Below, piece by piece: positions 1 through 6,189 of a stretch of 9,575 nt of DNA. Numbering within the stretch: position 1 is the first letter of the stretch; each line of letters opens with the position of its first letter. The position numbers and the translations under genes were made by a program. Origin of the DNA: Desulfobacula sp. (GTDB taxonomy: Bacteria > Desulfobacterota > Desulfobacteria > Desulfobacterales > Desulfobacteraceae). The notes beneath the pieces are model-generated. The model searched no databases and was not told where the DNA came from. It saw only the letters and a list, made by a program, of their open reading frames with translations. The stretch lies in contig NZ_JAIOSW010000069.1 of NCBI RefSeq assembly GCF_021107415.1, positions 1 to 9,575 on the forward strand, written 5' to 3'.

Positions 1-664
1 ACCCGCAGATTTTCAGGATTGATTCAGCATCTTTCGCCTTCATACCCTTAAAGTTAGGAAGAGCTTTTCTTGCATTTCGATACGCAAACTCAAATCGTAC
101 AGGATAAGACTTTTTTCTATTTTTCAGCATGGTATTGGCGTATCCTTTCATTTTTTGAAAAAAGCCTTTCAGACCTGAAATCCGCCATATTCCGTCAGAC
201 ACAATGATACGTCCGCCGGGCCGCAGGAGTTGATACCAGCGATTTAAGGCTCGGTCCGGATTGCAAAGTGTCCACAACAGATTTCTGCAGACAATAACGT
301 CGAAGCTTTTAGGAGGAAAGGGAGGATTTTCAGCATCTGCAATTAAAAAATCAATCTCAAGTCCCTCCAAAGTTGCCTTTGATCGAGCGCGTGCAAGCAT
401 CCCTGGTGCGATATCGATTCCTGTTACCTTATGTCCGGCTTTTGCAAAACACAGGGCGACAAATCCGGTACCTGTTCCGATATCCAGGATTTCACATTGT
501 TTATCACCCCCGATCGCAGCAAGGTAGGCCTCCTCCCATGTTTGCTGTTGGGCAGAAGTTTCATCAAAAGATGATGAACGCCAGGACCAGTAATCTGCAA
601 TATTTTTTCTGATGCAAGACTGGTCGGCTGTTATTGTTTTATCAAAATGAAAGCTTGTAAACAT
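1..664 (-). CDS. Class I SAM-dependent methyltransferase (3' end off window)
   Basis: The first 221 residues are visible, and the gene continues past the left edge. The Rossmann-type SAM-binding core is clear. Motif I is ILDIGTGTGFVAL (residues 59-71), the acidic residue after strand 2 is in GIDIAPGML (about D84), ADAENPPFP follows at 109-117, then FDVIVCRNLLWTL (121-133), and LRPGGRIIVSDG (147-158) closes the core. This is the UbiE/BioC-like Methyltransf_11/25 layout. The N-terminal YWSWRSSSFDE (25-35) is typical of soluble small-molecule methyltransferases, but I cannot name the substrate. The ATG at 664 is chosen because AGAAGGGA lies about 8 bases upstream. The protein is presumably cytoplasmic, with no signal peptide or membrane segment. 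The hairpin at 691-750 ends about 26 bases before the start codon, so expression must be read through it from the promoter near 814-842 or from the fetAB operon. Its base composition is near 50% GC, unlike the AT-rich fetAB genes upstream. Confidence 0.9.
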   Translation of the reverse strand, partial: MFTSFHFDKTITADQSCIRKNIADYWSWRSSSFDETSAQQQTWEEAYLAAIGGDKQCEILDIGTGTGFVALCFAKAGHKVTGIDIAPGMLARARSKATLEGLEIDFLIADAENPPFPPKSFDVIVCRNLLWTLCNPDRALNRWYQLLRPGGRIIVSDGIWRISGLKGFFQKMKGYANTMLKNRKKSYPVRFEFAYRNARKALPNFKGMKAKDAESILKICG

Positions 665-690
665 TTTAAATTCCCTTCTTTATTATATAA

Positions 691-750
691 AAAAAAGCCA
701 CGAAAACCTTAAACCTCTAGTGCGAGGTTGAAAGCCTTCGTGGCTTTTTT
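691..750 (-). terminator. Terminator-like hairpin in the methyltransferase leader; candidate attenuator or riboswitch platform
   Basis: A perfect 14-bp stem pairs 691-704 with 737-750 (AAAAAAGCCACGAA with TTCGTGGCTTTTTT). An inner 6-bp stem (712-717 with 724-729, AACCTC with GAGGTT) is separated from it by an asymmetric internal loop. With A runs on one side and T runs on the other, it looks like an intrinsic terminator in both directions. It could end fetAB transcription. However, the T run on the minus strand leads directly into the methyltransferase ribosome binding site, so it also sits inside that gene's leader. An internal-loop hairpin is more elaborate than a plain terminator needs. 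I do not recognise it as a named riboswitch class. Confidence 0.75.
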
Positions 751-784
751 AAAATTATTTAACAACTAATACTAAAAGGACACA

Positions 785-800
785 GCTGCCTTCTGGCAAC
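785..800 (-). other. Small leader hairpin
   Basis: GCTGCC (785-790) and GGCAAC (795-800) pair around a 4-base loop, giving a 6-bp stem with one wobble pair. It would be near the 5' end of a transcript starting at the 814-842 promoter, about 35 bases before the larger hairpin at 691-750. It may be part of the same leader structure. That link is inference. Confidence 0.4.
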
Positions 801-802
801 AA

Positions 803-824
803 TTTAATAGCTATAGCTATTAAA
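803..824. promoter_or_regulatory. Perfect 22-bp palindrome, likely operator
   Basis: The half-site TTTAATAGCTA is followed directly by its reverse complement with no spacer. The palindrome covers the -10 position of the minus-strand promoter whose TTGACA lies at 837-842. A dimeric repressor bound here would block transcription of the methyltransferase. No regulator gene for it is visible in the window, and the half-site does not resemble the 2447-2489 inverted repeat. Confidence 0.45.
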
Positions 825-842
825 GAAGATAGGGTCTGTCAA
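814..842 (-). promoter_or_regulatory. Putative sigma-70 promoter for the methyltransferase leader
   Basis: On the minus strand a perfect TTGACA -35 (842-837) is followed, after 17 bases, by TAGCTA (819-814), a weak -10. It lies about 50 bases beyond the fetB stop codon and would give a leader of roughly 145 bases containing both hairpins. The -35 is strong. The poor -10 and the overlapping palindrome suggest regulation rather than constitutive use. Confidence 0.45.
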
Positions 843-891
843 GAAAAATTACTGCATTGACCGGTTCTCTTTGATTTTTTTGAAGGTATTT

Positions 892-1686
892 TTATTCCTT
901 GGAAATAAAAATATCCTGATTCAACACATCAAGCTCATTAAATCCCACTTTTAAAGATAATAAAACAGACAGCATGGTGCTGAAATACACTGTGTAGAAA
1001 ATTGAGAGCATGATGGCAATCTGGTATTTTATTGCCACAATTGGAATGGAGCCGCCAAGGATCTGACCGGTCATCATGCCTGGTAAAGAAACAAGGCCGA
1101 TGGTAGCCATGGTAGCCATGGTCGGAGTGATGGCTGCCAAAAAACTTTCCTTAAAATAGGGCTTTAATGCCTGGATACGGTTATTAAATAGTGATATTGA
1201 ATACAGGTAGACTTTTTCATCCTTTTTAATTCCCGAATAAAAATTGTTCAGTCCGATAATATTGCTTCTCAGGCAGTTTCCAAGCAGCATACCACCGATG
1301 GGGATAAGATATTTTGCTTCAAACAGGTTGTCGAGTCTTACCACCATGGCATTAAAGAAAAATAGAACAATGGCAAACGGGATAAGCAGGGAAAAAAATA
1401 CAGGAATAAAAAATTTTCTGATTTTAAGATTGCTTGATTTCAAGATGGACGGGCAGGCGATGGATATCATGATCAAAAGATAAACCGTATTTAAAACCGG
1501 TGAGTTAAATTTGAATAAAAATTCAAGATAAACCCCCACAAAGCACAATTGAATGCACATCCTGGAAATAGAGGTGATCATGGTTTTATTGATGGTAAGT
1601 CTCAAACGCCTGTTGATATAGAAAACAGGAATAAGAAAGACAAATAATGATATAAGCGATAAAAGAGTAAAATCCCGGGCACCCAA
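892..1686 (-). CDS. fetB: FetB-type (UPF0014) ABC transporter permease
   Basis: This is a 264-residue integral inner-membrane protein, close to the usual length of about 260 for the UPF0014/FetB family. Several hydrophobic segments span the length, and the family signature SLPGMMTGQILGG stands at about residues 200-212, with the conserved IGGMLLGN at about 130-137. In E. coli, FetAB is linked to iron export and peroxide tolerance; the substrate here is inferred only from the family. I prefer the TTG at 1686 over the upstream ATG at 1773. AAGGTGG lies 7 bases before it, it starts one base after the fetA stop, and the extra 29 residues of the longer form are basic, unlike the family N-terminus, and lie wholly within fetA. 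The gene is co-transcribed with fetA and visibly AT-rich, with one hand-counted 60-base line near 1400 at 25% GC. No separate terminator follows; the hairpin at 691-750 may serve. Confidence 0.88.
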   Translation of the reverse strand: MGARDFTLLSLISLFVFLIPVFYINRRLRLTINKTMITSISRMCIQLCFVGVYLEFLFKFNSPVLNTVYLLIMISIACPSILKSSNLKIRKFFIPVFFSLLIPFAIVLFFFNAMVVRLDNLFEAKYLIPIGGMLLGNCLRSNIIGLNNFYSGIKKDEKVYLYSISLFNNRIQALKPYFKESFLAAITPTMATMATIGLVSLPGMMTGQILGGSIPIVAIKYQIAIMLSIFYTVYFSTMLSVLLSLKVGFNELDVLNQDIFISKE

Positions 1687-1687
1687 T

Positions 1688-2299
1688 TTATAACCACCTT
1701 TCGATTTTAACTTTATTATTTTTTTTCCAGGTATTATCGTGGGAAATAATGATAATTGTTTTTTCCTGATCAAGGATATAGTCTGTTATTTTTTTTTTCA
1801 TGATGTCATCAAGAGCCGATGTAGGCTCATCCAAAAGCCAGACAGGGCGATCCAGAAGAAAACAGATGAATAGACCAATTCTTTGGCGCTCTCCACCGGA
1901 TAACTCCTTGACGGTTTGATCCAGGATTTTATCACTCAGGTCAAGAAAATTCAGCAGATCCGTAAAACGGGCCTTATCCTGATTTTTTAATAAATTATGC
2001 TCCCAAATTTCATCAAGAAGGCCGCCTACCTTCCCATCCTTAAAATCAATATCCTGGCTTAGATAAAAAATCTGATGCCGGATATCCTTGATATGTTCTT
2101 TAATTATATCAAAATTATTAAAAGAGACCCTTCCTTTATCTATTGTTTCAAATCCAAGGAGAATTTTAAATAAAGTTGTTTTACCGATACCTGATTTGCC
2201 CTGAATCAATACTTTTTCGTTTTTTTGAACAAAAAAGTCCAAACCGGAAAAAAGCTCTTTATCATTTCGTTTCAGATATACAGATTCAAATTTTATCAT
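1688..2299 (-). CDS. fetA: FetA-type ABC transporter ATP-binding protein
   Basis: This is a 203-residue ATPase that would power the FetB permease. It has Walker A GKSGIGKTT (about residues 34-42), a Q-loop glutamine in YLSQD (about 82), signature LSGGERQR (133-140), Walker B VWLLDEP with D-loop SALDD (153-164) and the H-loop SHD (histidine about 187), so all catalytic motifs are intact. The length fits FetA (about 220). The start at 2299 is chosen because MIKFESVYL is a normal ABC-ATPase opening and GAAGG lies upstream. The ATG at 2350 would add 17 basic residues that belong to the overlapping PadR remnant's coding region. The gene overlaps the end of that remnant by 14 bases and precedes fetB by a single base, so the pair was probably translated as a coupled operon. 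GC is strikingly low: about 28% in three sampled 60-base lines. Confidence 0.87.
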   Translation of the reverse strand: MIKFESVYLKRNDKELFSGLDFFVQKNEKVLIQGKSGIGKTTLFKILLGFETIDKGRVSFNNFDIIKEHIKDIRHQIFYLSQDIDFKDGKVGGLLDEIWEHNLLKNQDKARFTDLLNFLDLSDKILDQTVKELSGGERQRIGLFICFLLDRPVWLLDEPTSALDDIMKKKITDYILDQEKTIIIISHDNTWKKNNKVKIERWL

Positions 2300-2446
2300 T
2301 TTTTTTGCCTTCAATCTCATGAAAAAGCTCAGCCGCCTTTTCCCCGGCATCTTTGAAAACTTCCAGTCCCAATGAAGTGATGGCGTAATATTTTCTAATC
2401 TTACCGCTTACAATCTGTTCTTCTTTTGATAATCAGAGCCTCTTAG
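2286..2446 (-). pseudogene. Truncated PadR-like transcriptional regulator (C-terminal remnant)
   Basis: Reading on the minus strand to the TGA at 2286, a 48-codon open stretch encodes EEQIVSGKIRKYYAITSLG and then a helical tail ending in KNDKI. SGKIRKYYAITSLG matches the winged-helix wing and following helix of PadR-family repressors (typically R-K-Y-Y-x-L-T-x-x-G). There is no start codon, and the N-terminal recognition-helix half, about 60 residues, is absent. Just upstream, a run of four A's near 2424-2427 puts E-A-L-I-I-K out of frame, and removing one A would join it to K-E-E-Q. So there seem to be both a deletion, with its junction near 2440-2446, and a frameshift. The 14-base overlap with fetA is the usual arrangement of a regulator leading its own operon. 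The loss probably deregulated fetAB. Confidence 0.6.
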
Positions 2447-2489
2447 TTATCGCTTATAGATATCGAATGTCGATATCTATAAGCGATAA
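2447..2489. promoter_or_regulatory. Perfect inverted repeat with 20-bp arms, probable PadR operator
   Basis: Arms at 2447-2466 (TTATCGCTTATAGATATCGA) and 2470-2489 are exact reverse complements around a 3-base centre (ATG). The repeat lies immediately downstream of the putative -10 element of the fetAB promoter and ends one base before the padR remnant. That position suits a repressor operator. The core TATCGA-N3-TCGATA has the dyad form expected of a PadR dimer site; the assignment is inference. It lacks a T run on either side, so it is not a standard terminator. Confidence 0.55.
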
Positions 2490-2516
2490 AGTAATATTAC
2501 TTTTCGATTTTGTCAA
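2488..2516 (-). promoter_or_regulatory. Putative sigma-70 promoter of the padR remnant-fetA-fetB operon
   Basis: On the minus strand a perfect TTGACA (2516-2511) and TACTTT (2493-2488) are separated by 17 bases. A second perfect palindrome of 16 bp (2488-2503, half-site AAAGTAAT) covers the spacer and -10. The promoter starts only 18 bases past the stop codon of the 597-residue gene, and I see no terminator between them, so read-through from the upstream operon is possible. Confidence 0.5.
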
Positions 2517-2534
2517 TAGAAAAGTGTCAGACGA

Positions 2535-4328
2535 TTAATCTAAGACGGTTGCACCGGGTGTCTTTGTTTTTATTTTGGTCTTTACCAAAGGTTCGGTTCC
2601 GGGTGTCTCTTTGACTATGTCCGGTGTATTTTTTACAGGCTCAACCAGCTGCCGCGTTTCTATATTGTAAAAAGACTGGGGTTCCGGAACAGCATATGTG
2701 CCGGAGAGAAATTGTTCATCAAACCCGATCAGCTTTGCAAGTTTTGATTTATCCTTTAACAAGGGGGTTGCAAACCTATTCAGATAGGATGGGATAAACA
2801 AATTATCTTTCAAATCAAACCGCATGAGAAGTGCGGCATAAGCCTTGTCATCCTGCCCCAGCAGCATATAACCAAGGGCCTCAAATACTGCTGCCTGGTC
2901 CTGGAGTTCTTCCTTAAAATCCCCGTTATAGGAAATTTTCGTCAATTGTCTTGCACCCTGCAAAACCAGGGCAGATTGGTTTGCAAGCCCTGCCAAATGG
3001 GCATATTCATACCAGAAGACCGGATTATTCTTTTCTTTATCATATACAGCTAAAAGCAGCTTTCCAGCAAGCTTCAACGGAAGGTTTTTCTCTGCAATCA
3101 CCCTTGTATAGTTGTTGGCAAATAGAGTATCAGCCGCCTGGTTTAAAAGGGCATCAAAAAGCAGTTCCCCTGAATCTTCAAGACCGGTTTTGTATGCAAC
3201 ACTTACCCGTTCAAAAATTTTTTCCTGTTGTTCTGACAATTGATCTTGTTTTTGTGAATCAGATCTGTTTAAAAGCAATGCCAGATCTAAAGGACCGTTT
3301 CGGACGGCACGTCCATTTGTATATTTTTTAAATTCCGGTATAATGGTTTCTGATTCAGCTGTGGATGGAAGTCGCCAATCTGAAAACCCGGATACATTCT
3401 GTAAATTCATTTTTAATATTACAGAAAATTTGTACCGGGTTCCTTTCCCATGCCAGATCAGATTGGTTCGCAGATCAAGATACGCATTATTTATCTTTTT
3501 CATAAATCCAGTCTGTTTTCCCCCTGTGGCCATTTTAATAATCTCATTATCAGAGACTGCAGGTTCCCTGCCCAGTGGAGCTTCCCTGACTATAAGATGA
3601 GATATTTCCGCTTTTGTTCGCCCAGAACTCGAATATCTGAAACCTATGCCGCCACCACCGCAATCAGTATAGGTTTCCTCTGCAACAAGTTTCCCATTGA
3701 TATACAATTCCAAATTCATACCACGTTTAAGAACTGACAGCGTATTGTATTGTTTTCCTTTCCTGATGACGTCACTCTTTTTCCAGATTGGTTTAGTTTC
3801 ATTTTTTTGATTATATGTTTTTTTAAAATAAGCAAAGTCACCTGAGGGCTTTATCAATAGGGAGTGCCCACGACCATCTGAAAAATATTCCCAAACCAGG
3901 CCGAACCCTTTATCACCTTTCAGAATTTTAAAACATGTTTCAATTAAAAGGTCACTGCTAAAAATGGGCCATTTCTGACAGCCATTACAATCGACTCCAT
4001 CACGAGAAATACCTTTAGCAATGGCAATCACTGTTCCTGTTGCCATATCAAAATTAAGTTTATTATCTTTAATGTTCACACTGCTGGCATAGGTTTTTTT
4101 CCCATATTTCATTTTTTTTGTTCCAACAGGCCATTGATGTCGGTTATCCTCGAAATTATCTTCAAAAATAAGACGGTGGTAAAGTGAATCACCAGTAAAC
4201 TGTTCTCTTAGTTCCTGGGATGTGTCTAATAAGGACACGCATTCTTTTTTTTGAGCAGATAAAACGTCACTGCATAAACCAATTAACATGCAATAAATGA
4301 TCATGCTTGTCAAAACAGTCTTTCTCAT
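2535..4328 (-). CDS. Secreted protein: concanavalin-like beta-sandwich, DUF1566 segment, helical C-terminus
   Basis: This 597-residue protein is unnamed. A signal peptide (residues 1-25, cleavage after VLSA) predicts export. Residues about 50-250 look like a concanavalin/LamG-type jelly roll: it opens LIFEDNFEDNRHQWPVGT and has alternating beta strands such as LNFDMATG, LSVLKRGMNLELYINGK and ISHLIVRE, so glycan or ligand binding is possible. Residues about 285-335 contain DLRTNLIWHGKG and GFSDWRLPSTAES, the hallmark of DUF1566 (Lcl C-terminal-type). Residues 340-545 are helical, resembling TPR-like repeats without a clear consensus, and the tail (560-597) is rich in P, T and K. The ATG at 4328 is chosen because AAGGAAA precedes it and a signal peptide follows. 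It is the third gene of the operon, 37 bases after the 607-residue gene. Its function cannot be named from sequence. Confidence 0.82.
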   Translation of the reverse strand: MRKTVLTSMIIYCMLIGLCSDVLSAQKKECVSLLDTSQELREQFTGDSLYHRLIFEDNFEDNRHQWPVGTKKMKYGKKTYASSVNIKDNKLNFDMATGTVIAIAKGISRDGVDCNGCQKWPIFSSDLLIETCFKILKGDKGFGLVWEYFSDGRGHSLLIKPSGDFAYFKKTYNQKNETKPIWKKSDVIRKGKQYNTLSVLKRGMNLELYINGKLVAEETYTDCGGGGIGFRYSSSGRTKAEISHLIVREAPLGREPAVSDNEIIKMATGGKQTGFMKKINNAYLDLRTNLIWHGKGTRYKFSVILKMNLQNVSGFSDWRLPSTAESETIIPEFKKYTNGRAVRNGPLDLALLLNRSDSQKQDQLSEQQEKIFERVSVAYKTGLEDSGELLFDALLNQAADTLFANNYTRVIAEKNLPLKLAGKLLLAVYDKEKNNPVFWYEYAHLAGLANQSALVLQGARQLTKISYNGDFKEELQDQAAVFEALGYMLLGQDDKAYAALLMRFDLKDNLFIPSYLNRFATPLLKDKSKLAKLIGFDEQFLSGTYAVPEPQSFYNIETRQLVEPVKNTPDIVKETPGTEPLVKTKIKTKTPGATVLD

Positions 4329-4365
4329 TTTGTGGTTTCCTTTTTTATTTTTATTCTGAGATATT

Positions 4366-6189
4366 TCAATCAAAGCAGTCTCCTTCCTTGCGAATTTCAT
4401 TGTAAGGTGGTGTTTGGCTCCAATGTCTGCGGCATCTAACCTTGCCGCTTTTAGTATATTGCTCGGCGTATGTTTGATGATCGTTTTCATGCTTTGTGTG
4501 TACTTGAACTCCCGCACCATCAGTGAAGCATAAATAACCCGGGCCATGCTCCTTACCATGACGATAGCTGAGAACATTATAAGGAAAACAACTCGAGTAT
4601 TTTTTGCCCTTAGAATATTGTCGCCAAACCCCATGCATTTTGCCATTCTCATACCAGCCTTCTGTGTCAAGGTATTTAATTTGGTCATTTTGATAACGAA
4701 ATTCCAAATAGAGCCCATGTTTTTTCCCTGTACCTTTTTTTACCTGAAAATATTTGTGGTAAGCGCCATCATCAATGAATCGCCACTCCACATCACTTCC
4801 TGTTTTAGGGGACAAGGTCTGTTTGCCATCTGCATAAGAAGGGGTGCAGGGTGAAGAAGGCGGGGAGGCCATAGGCCAGTCGGGAGGGCTGACTTTTTTA
4901 AAGGATGTTTTGGTACTGCTGGATTTTCCTGTACCTGCCACTACTTGTTTTGGTTTTGTTTTTATCATAAAATCAGCAATGCCTTTGGCAATGCGGCCTG
5001 TTGAATCAGTCACAGTTGCCTCAAGCCATCCTGACATATTATAATCTGTTGCAATCCCTGTGACGGTCCCGGTAAGGCCATTGTTTGTATGACCTGCCAC
5101 CACACCGGGGGAGGGATTGATATTAACTAAAAAAGGGCCTTTGAAGTCGTTGGGCAGTGATACCCTGAAATTTTCTGCCTCTCTGGATTTAAGGTGAATG
5201 GGAAGTAAAATCCGTGCCTTGTAAAAGCCGACACTGAACCGTGACTCAAGGGTTTTTGTTTTTTGATCCGGAGTAGTGATCTTTGCCACTACTTTTAGAT
5301 TCTGCCGCGATTTTAACGTATTTTTTTCAAGACGGATGCCCAGGTATTGTTTTTCCTTTGGCCTGGTTTGCGTGACAGAGGTCATACAATCTCCGCTTTT
5401 TGCATCTACAACCATAATTGTGGCATCTGCAGACTCCACACCTTTGGCAAGCGTATAATATACATAAATATGGGGCAGCTTGTCATTGGTCAGATAAGAT
5501 TGGTTCTCTTTTCCACCGGGTTTATCCGTAACAATTATTTTTTTGATAGATGCGGCATCAAAAATTTCAAAAGAGGTTGATGTCTGGGTTTTTATCTCCT
5601 GGCTTTCAAGAAGGTAGTGGGTGAGTCCTACCTTATATATGCCGGATGGGAGGCTGTCGAGCCGGAATCTAAAAGTATAGGGGACTATACCACCTTCATA
5701 GGTTTGTTTGCGTTTCAGCACTCCCGGAACCGGGTTGCCCTTATTGTCATATAACTGCCAGAATATTTCCGAGGGTTTAGGATCTCCATCAAACAAAGGA
5801 TGTTCCACATCAGCAGAAAAAGCAACAATATCCCCGTTGCTTACATAATCCTTGATTGGTGCCCCTTGTACTTTGTCTAAAAAGGCTTTAATCTCAAAAG
5901 ATGGCAAAACCAAGTCCATATCTGCTGAAGATTGTTCAAGTATTTGTTCCAGTTCTTCAATCTCTTTTTCAAGTATTTCAATATCAGACAACAAAAGAAA
6001 GTAATCTGCCAATGGGCTTTTTTGCAACTGGATCTGTTCTGCCCGGATCTGGTATCGAATGTGTTTTTTCTTCAAGGCATCAAGCTGGTCTGATACATCG
6101 GTAATGTCCTGTGCCCCGGCAATGGGTAATAAAAATAGAAACAGAATAATTATGGCATTGACAAGCCCCAATAACTTAGCTGTTTTCAT
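4366..6189 (-). CDS. Secreted protein: coiled coil, Ig-like regions and C-terminal MORN-like repeats
   Basis: This 607-residue protein is not recognised as a named family. Residues 1-26 are a signal peptide (cleavage after IAGA), and residues about 30-90 are a charged coiled coil rich in E, K, Q and L. Residues about 115-410 are beta-rich with Ig-like or carbohydrate-binding character (for example IVAFSADVEHP, YTFRFRLDSLPSGIYKVGL, GWLEATVTDSTGRIA). A linker rich in K, T, S and P spans 410-450. The C-terminal part carries three G-K-x-H-G units at 488-492, 516-520 and 545-549, followed by aromatic residues, as in MORN or YwqK-type repeats. Five cysteines lie between 448 and 605, consistent with disulfides outside the cytoplasm. 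The start codon overlaps the stop of the preceding gene (ATGA), indicating translational coupling. A role as partner or surface adaptor for the 798-residue protein is inference. Confidence 0.83.
   Translation of the reverse strand: MKTAKLLGLVNAIIILFLFLLPIAGAQDITDVSDQLDALKKKHIRYQIRAEQIQLQKSPLADYFLLLSDIEILEKEIEELEQILEQSSADMDLVLPSFEIKAFLDKVQGAPIKDYVSNGDIVAFSADVEHPLFDGDPKPSEIFWQLYDNKGNPVPGVLKRKQTYEGGIVPYTFRFRLDSLPSGIYKVGLTHYLLESQEIKTQTSTSFEIFDAASIKKIIVTDKPGGKENQSYLTNDKLPHIYVYYTLAKGVESADATIMVVDAKSGDCMTSVTQTRPKEKQYLGIRLEKNTLKSRQNLKVVAKITTPDQKTKTLESRFSVGFYKARILLPIHLKSREAENFRVSLPNDFKGPFLVNINPSPGVVAGHTNNGLTGTVTGIATDYNMSGWLEATVTDSTGRIAKGIADFMIKTKPKQVVAGTGKSSSTKTSFKKVSPPDWPMASPPSSPCTPSYADGKQTLSPKTGSDVEWRFIDDGAYHKYFQVKKGTGKKHGLYLEFRYQNDQIKYLDTEGWYENGKMHGVWRQYSKGKKYSSCFPYNVLSYRHGKEHGPGYLCFTDGAGVQVHTKHENDHQTYAEQYTKSGKVRCRRHWSQTPPYNEIRKEGDCFD

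Noticed and set aside
261..612. Plus-strand open frames opposite the methyltransferase
   Set aside because: They are antisense shadows of a clearly conserved methyltransferase and lack ribosome binding sites or recognisable motifs. The same applies to the other plus-strand frames opposite the minus-strand genes up to 8655.
691..750. Assignment of the leader hairpin to a known riboswitch (SAM, SAH, c-di-GMP, cobalamin, Moco)
   Set aside because: The conserved core motifs of these classes that I can recall are not present; only the general architecture is supported.
1105..1130. 9-bp tandem repeat (ACCATGGCT twice) in fetB
   Set aside because: It encodes a T-M-A-T-M-A-T stretch in an ordinary part of the permease and does not appear to change the protein's expected length; likely coincidental.
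1687..1773. Longer FetB starting at the ATG at 1773
   Set aside because: The extra 29 residues are basic and overlap fetA; the TTG at 1686 has a strong ribosome binding site and gives the family's usual length.
2447..2489. Inverted repeat as a rho-independent terminator for the secreted-protein operon
   Set aside because: The stem is AT-rich, lacks a T run on the minus strand, and lies downstream of the fetAB promoter, which fits an operator better.
2447..2489. Inverted repeat as a MITE or IS end
   Set aside because: I see no flanking target duplication and no transposase; its position between -10 and gene favours regulation. A copy-number search would settle it.
4329..4718. N-terminal extension of the 597-residue gene by 130 codons
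   Set aside because: The extension lies within the upstream 607-residue gene in another frame, has no protein-like character, and the internal ATG at 4328 has a good ribosome binding site and a signal peptide.
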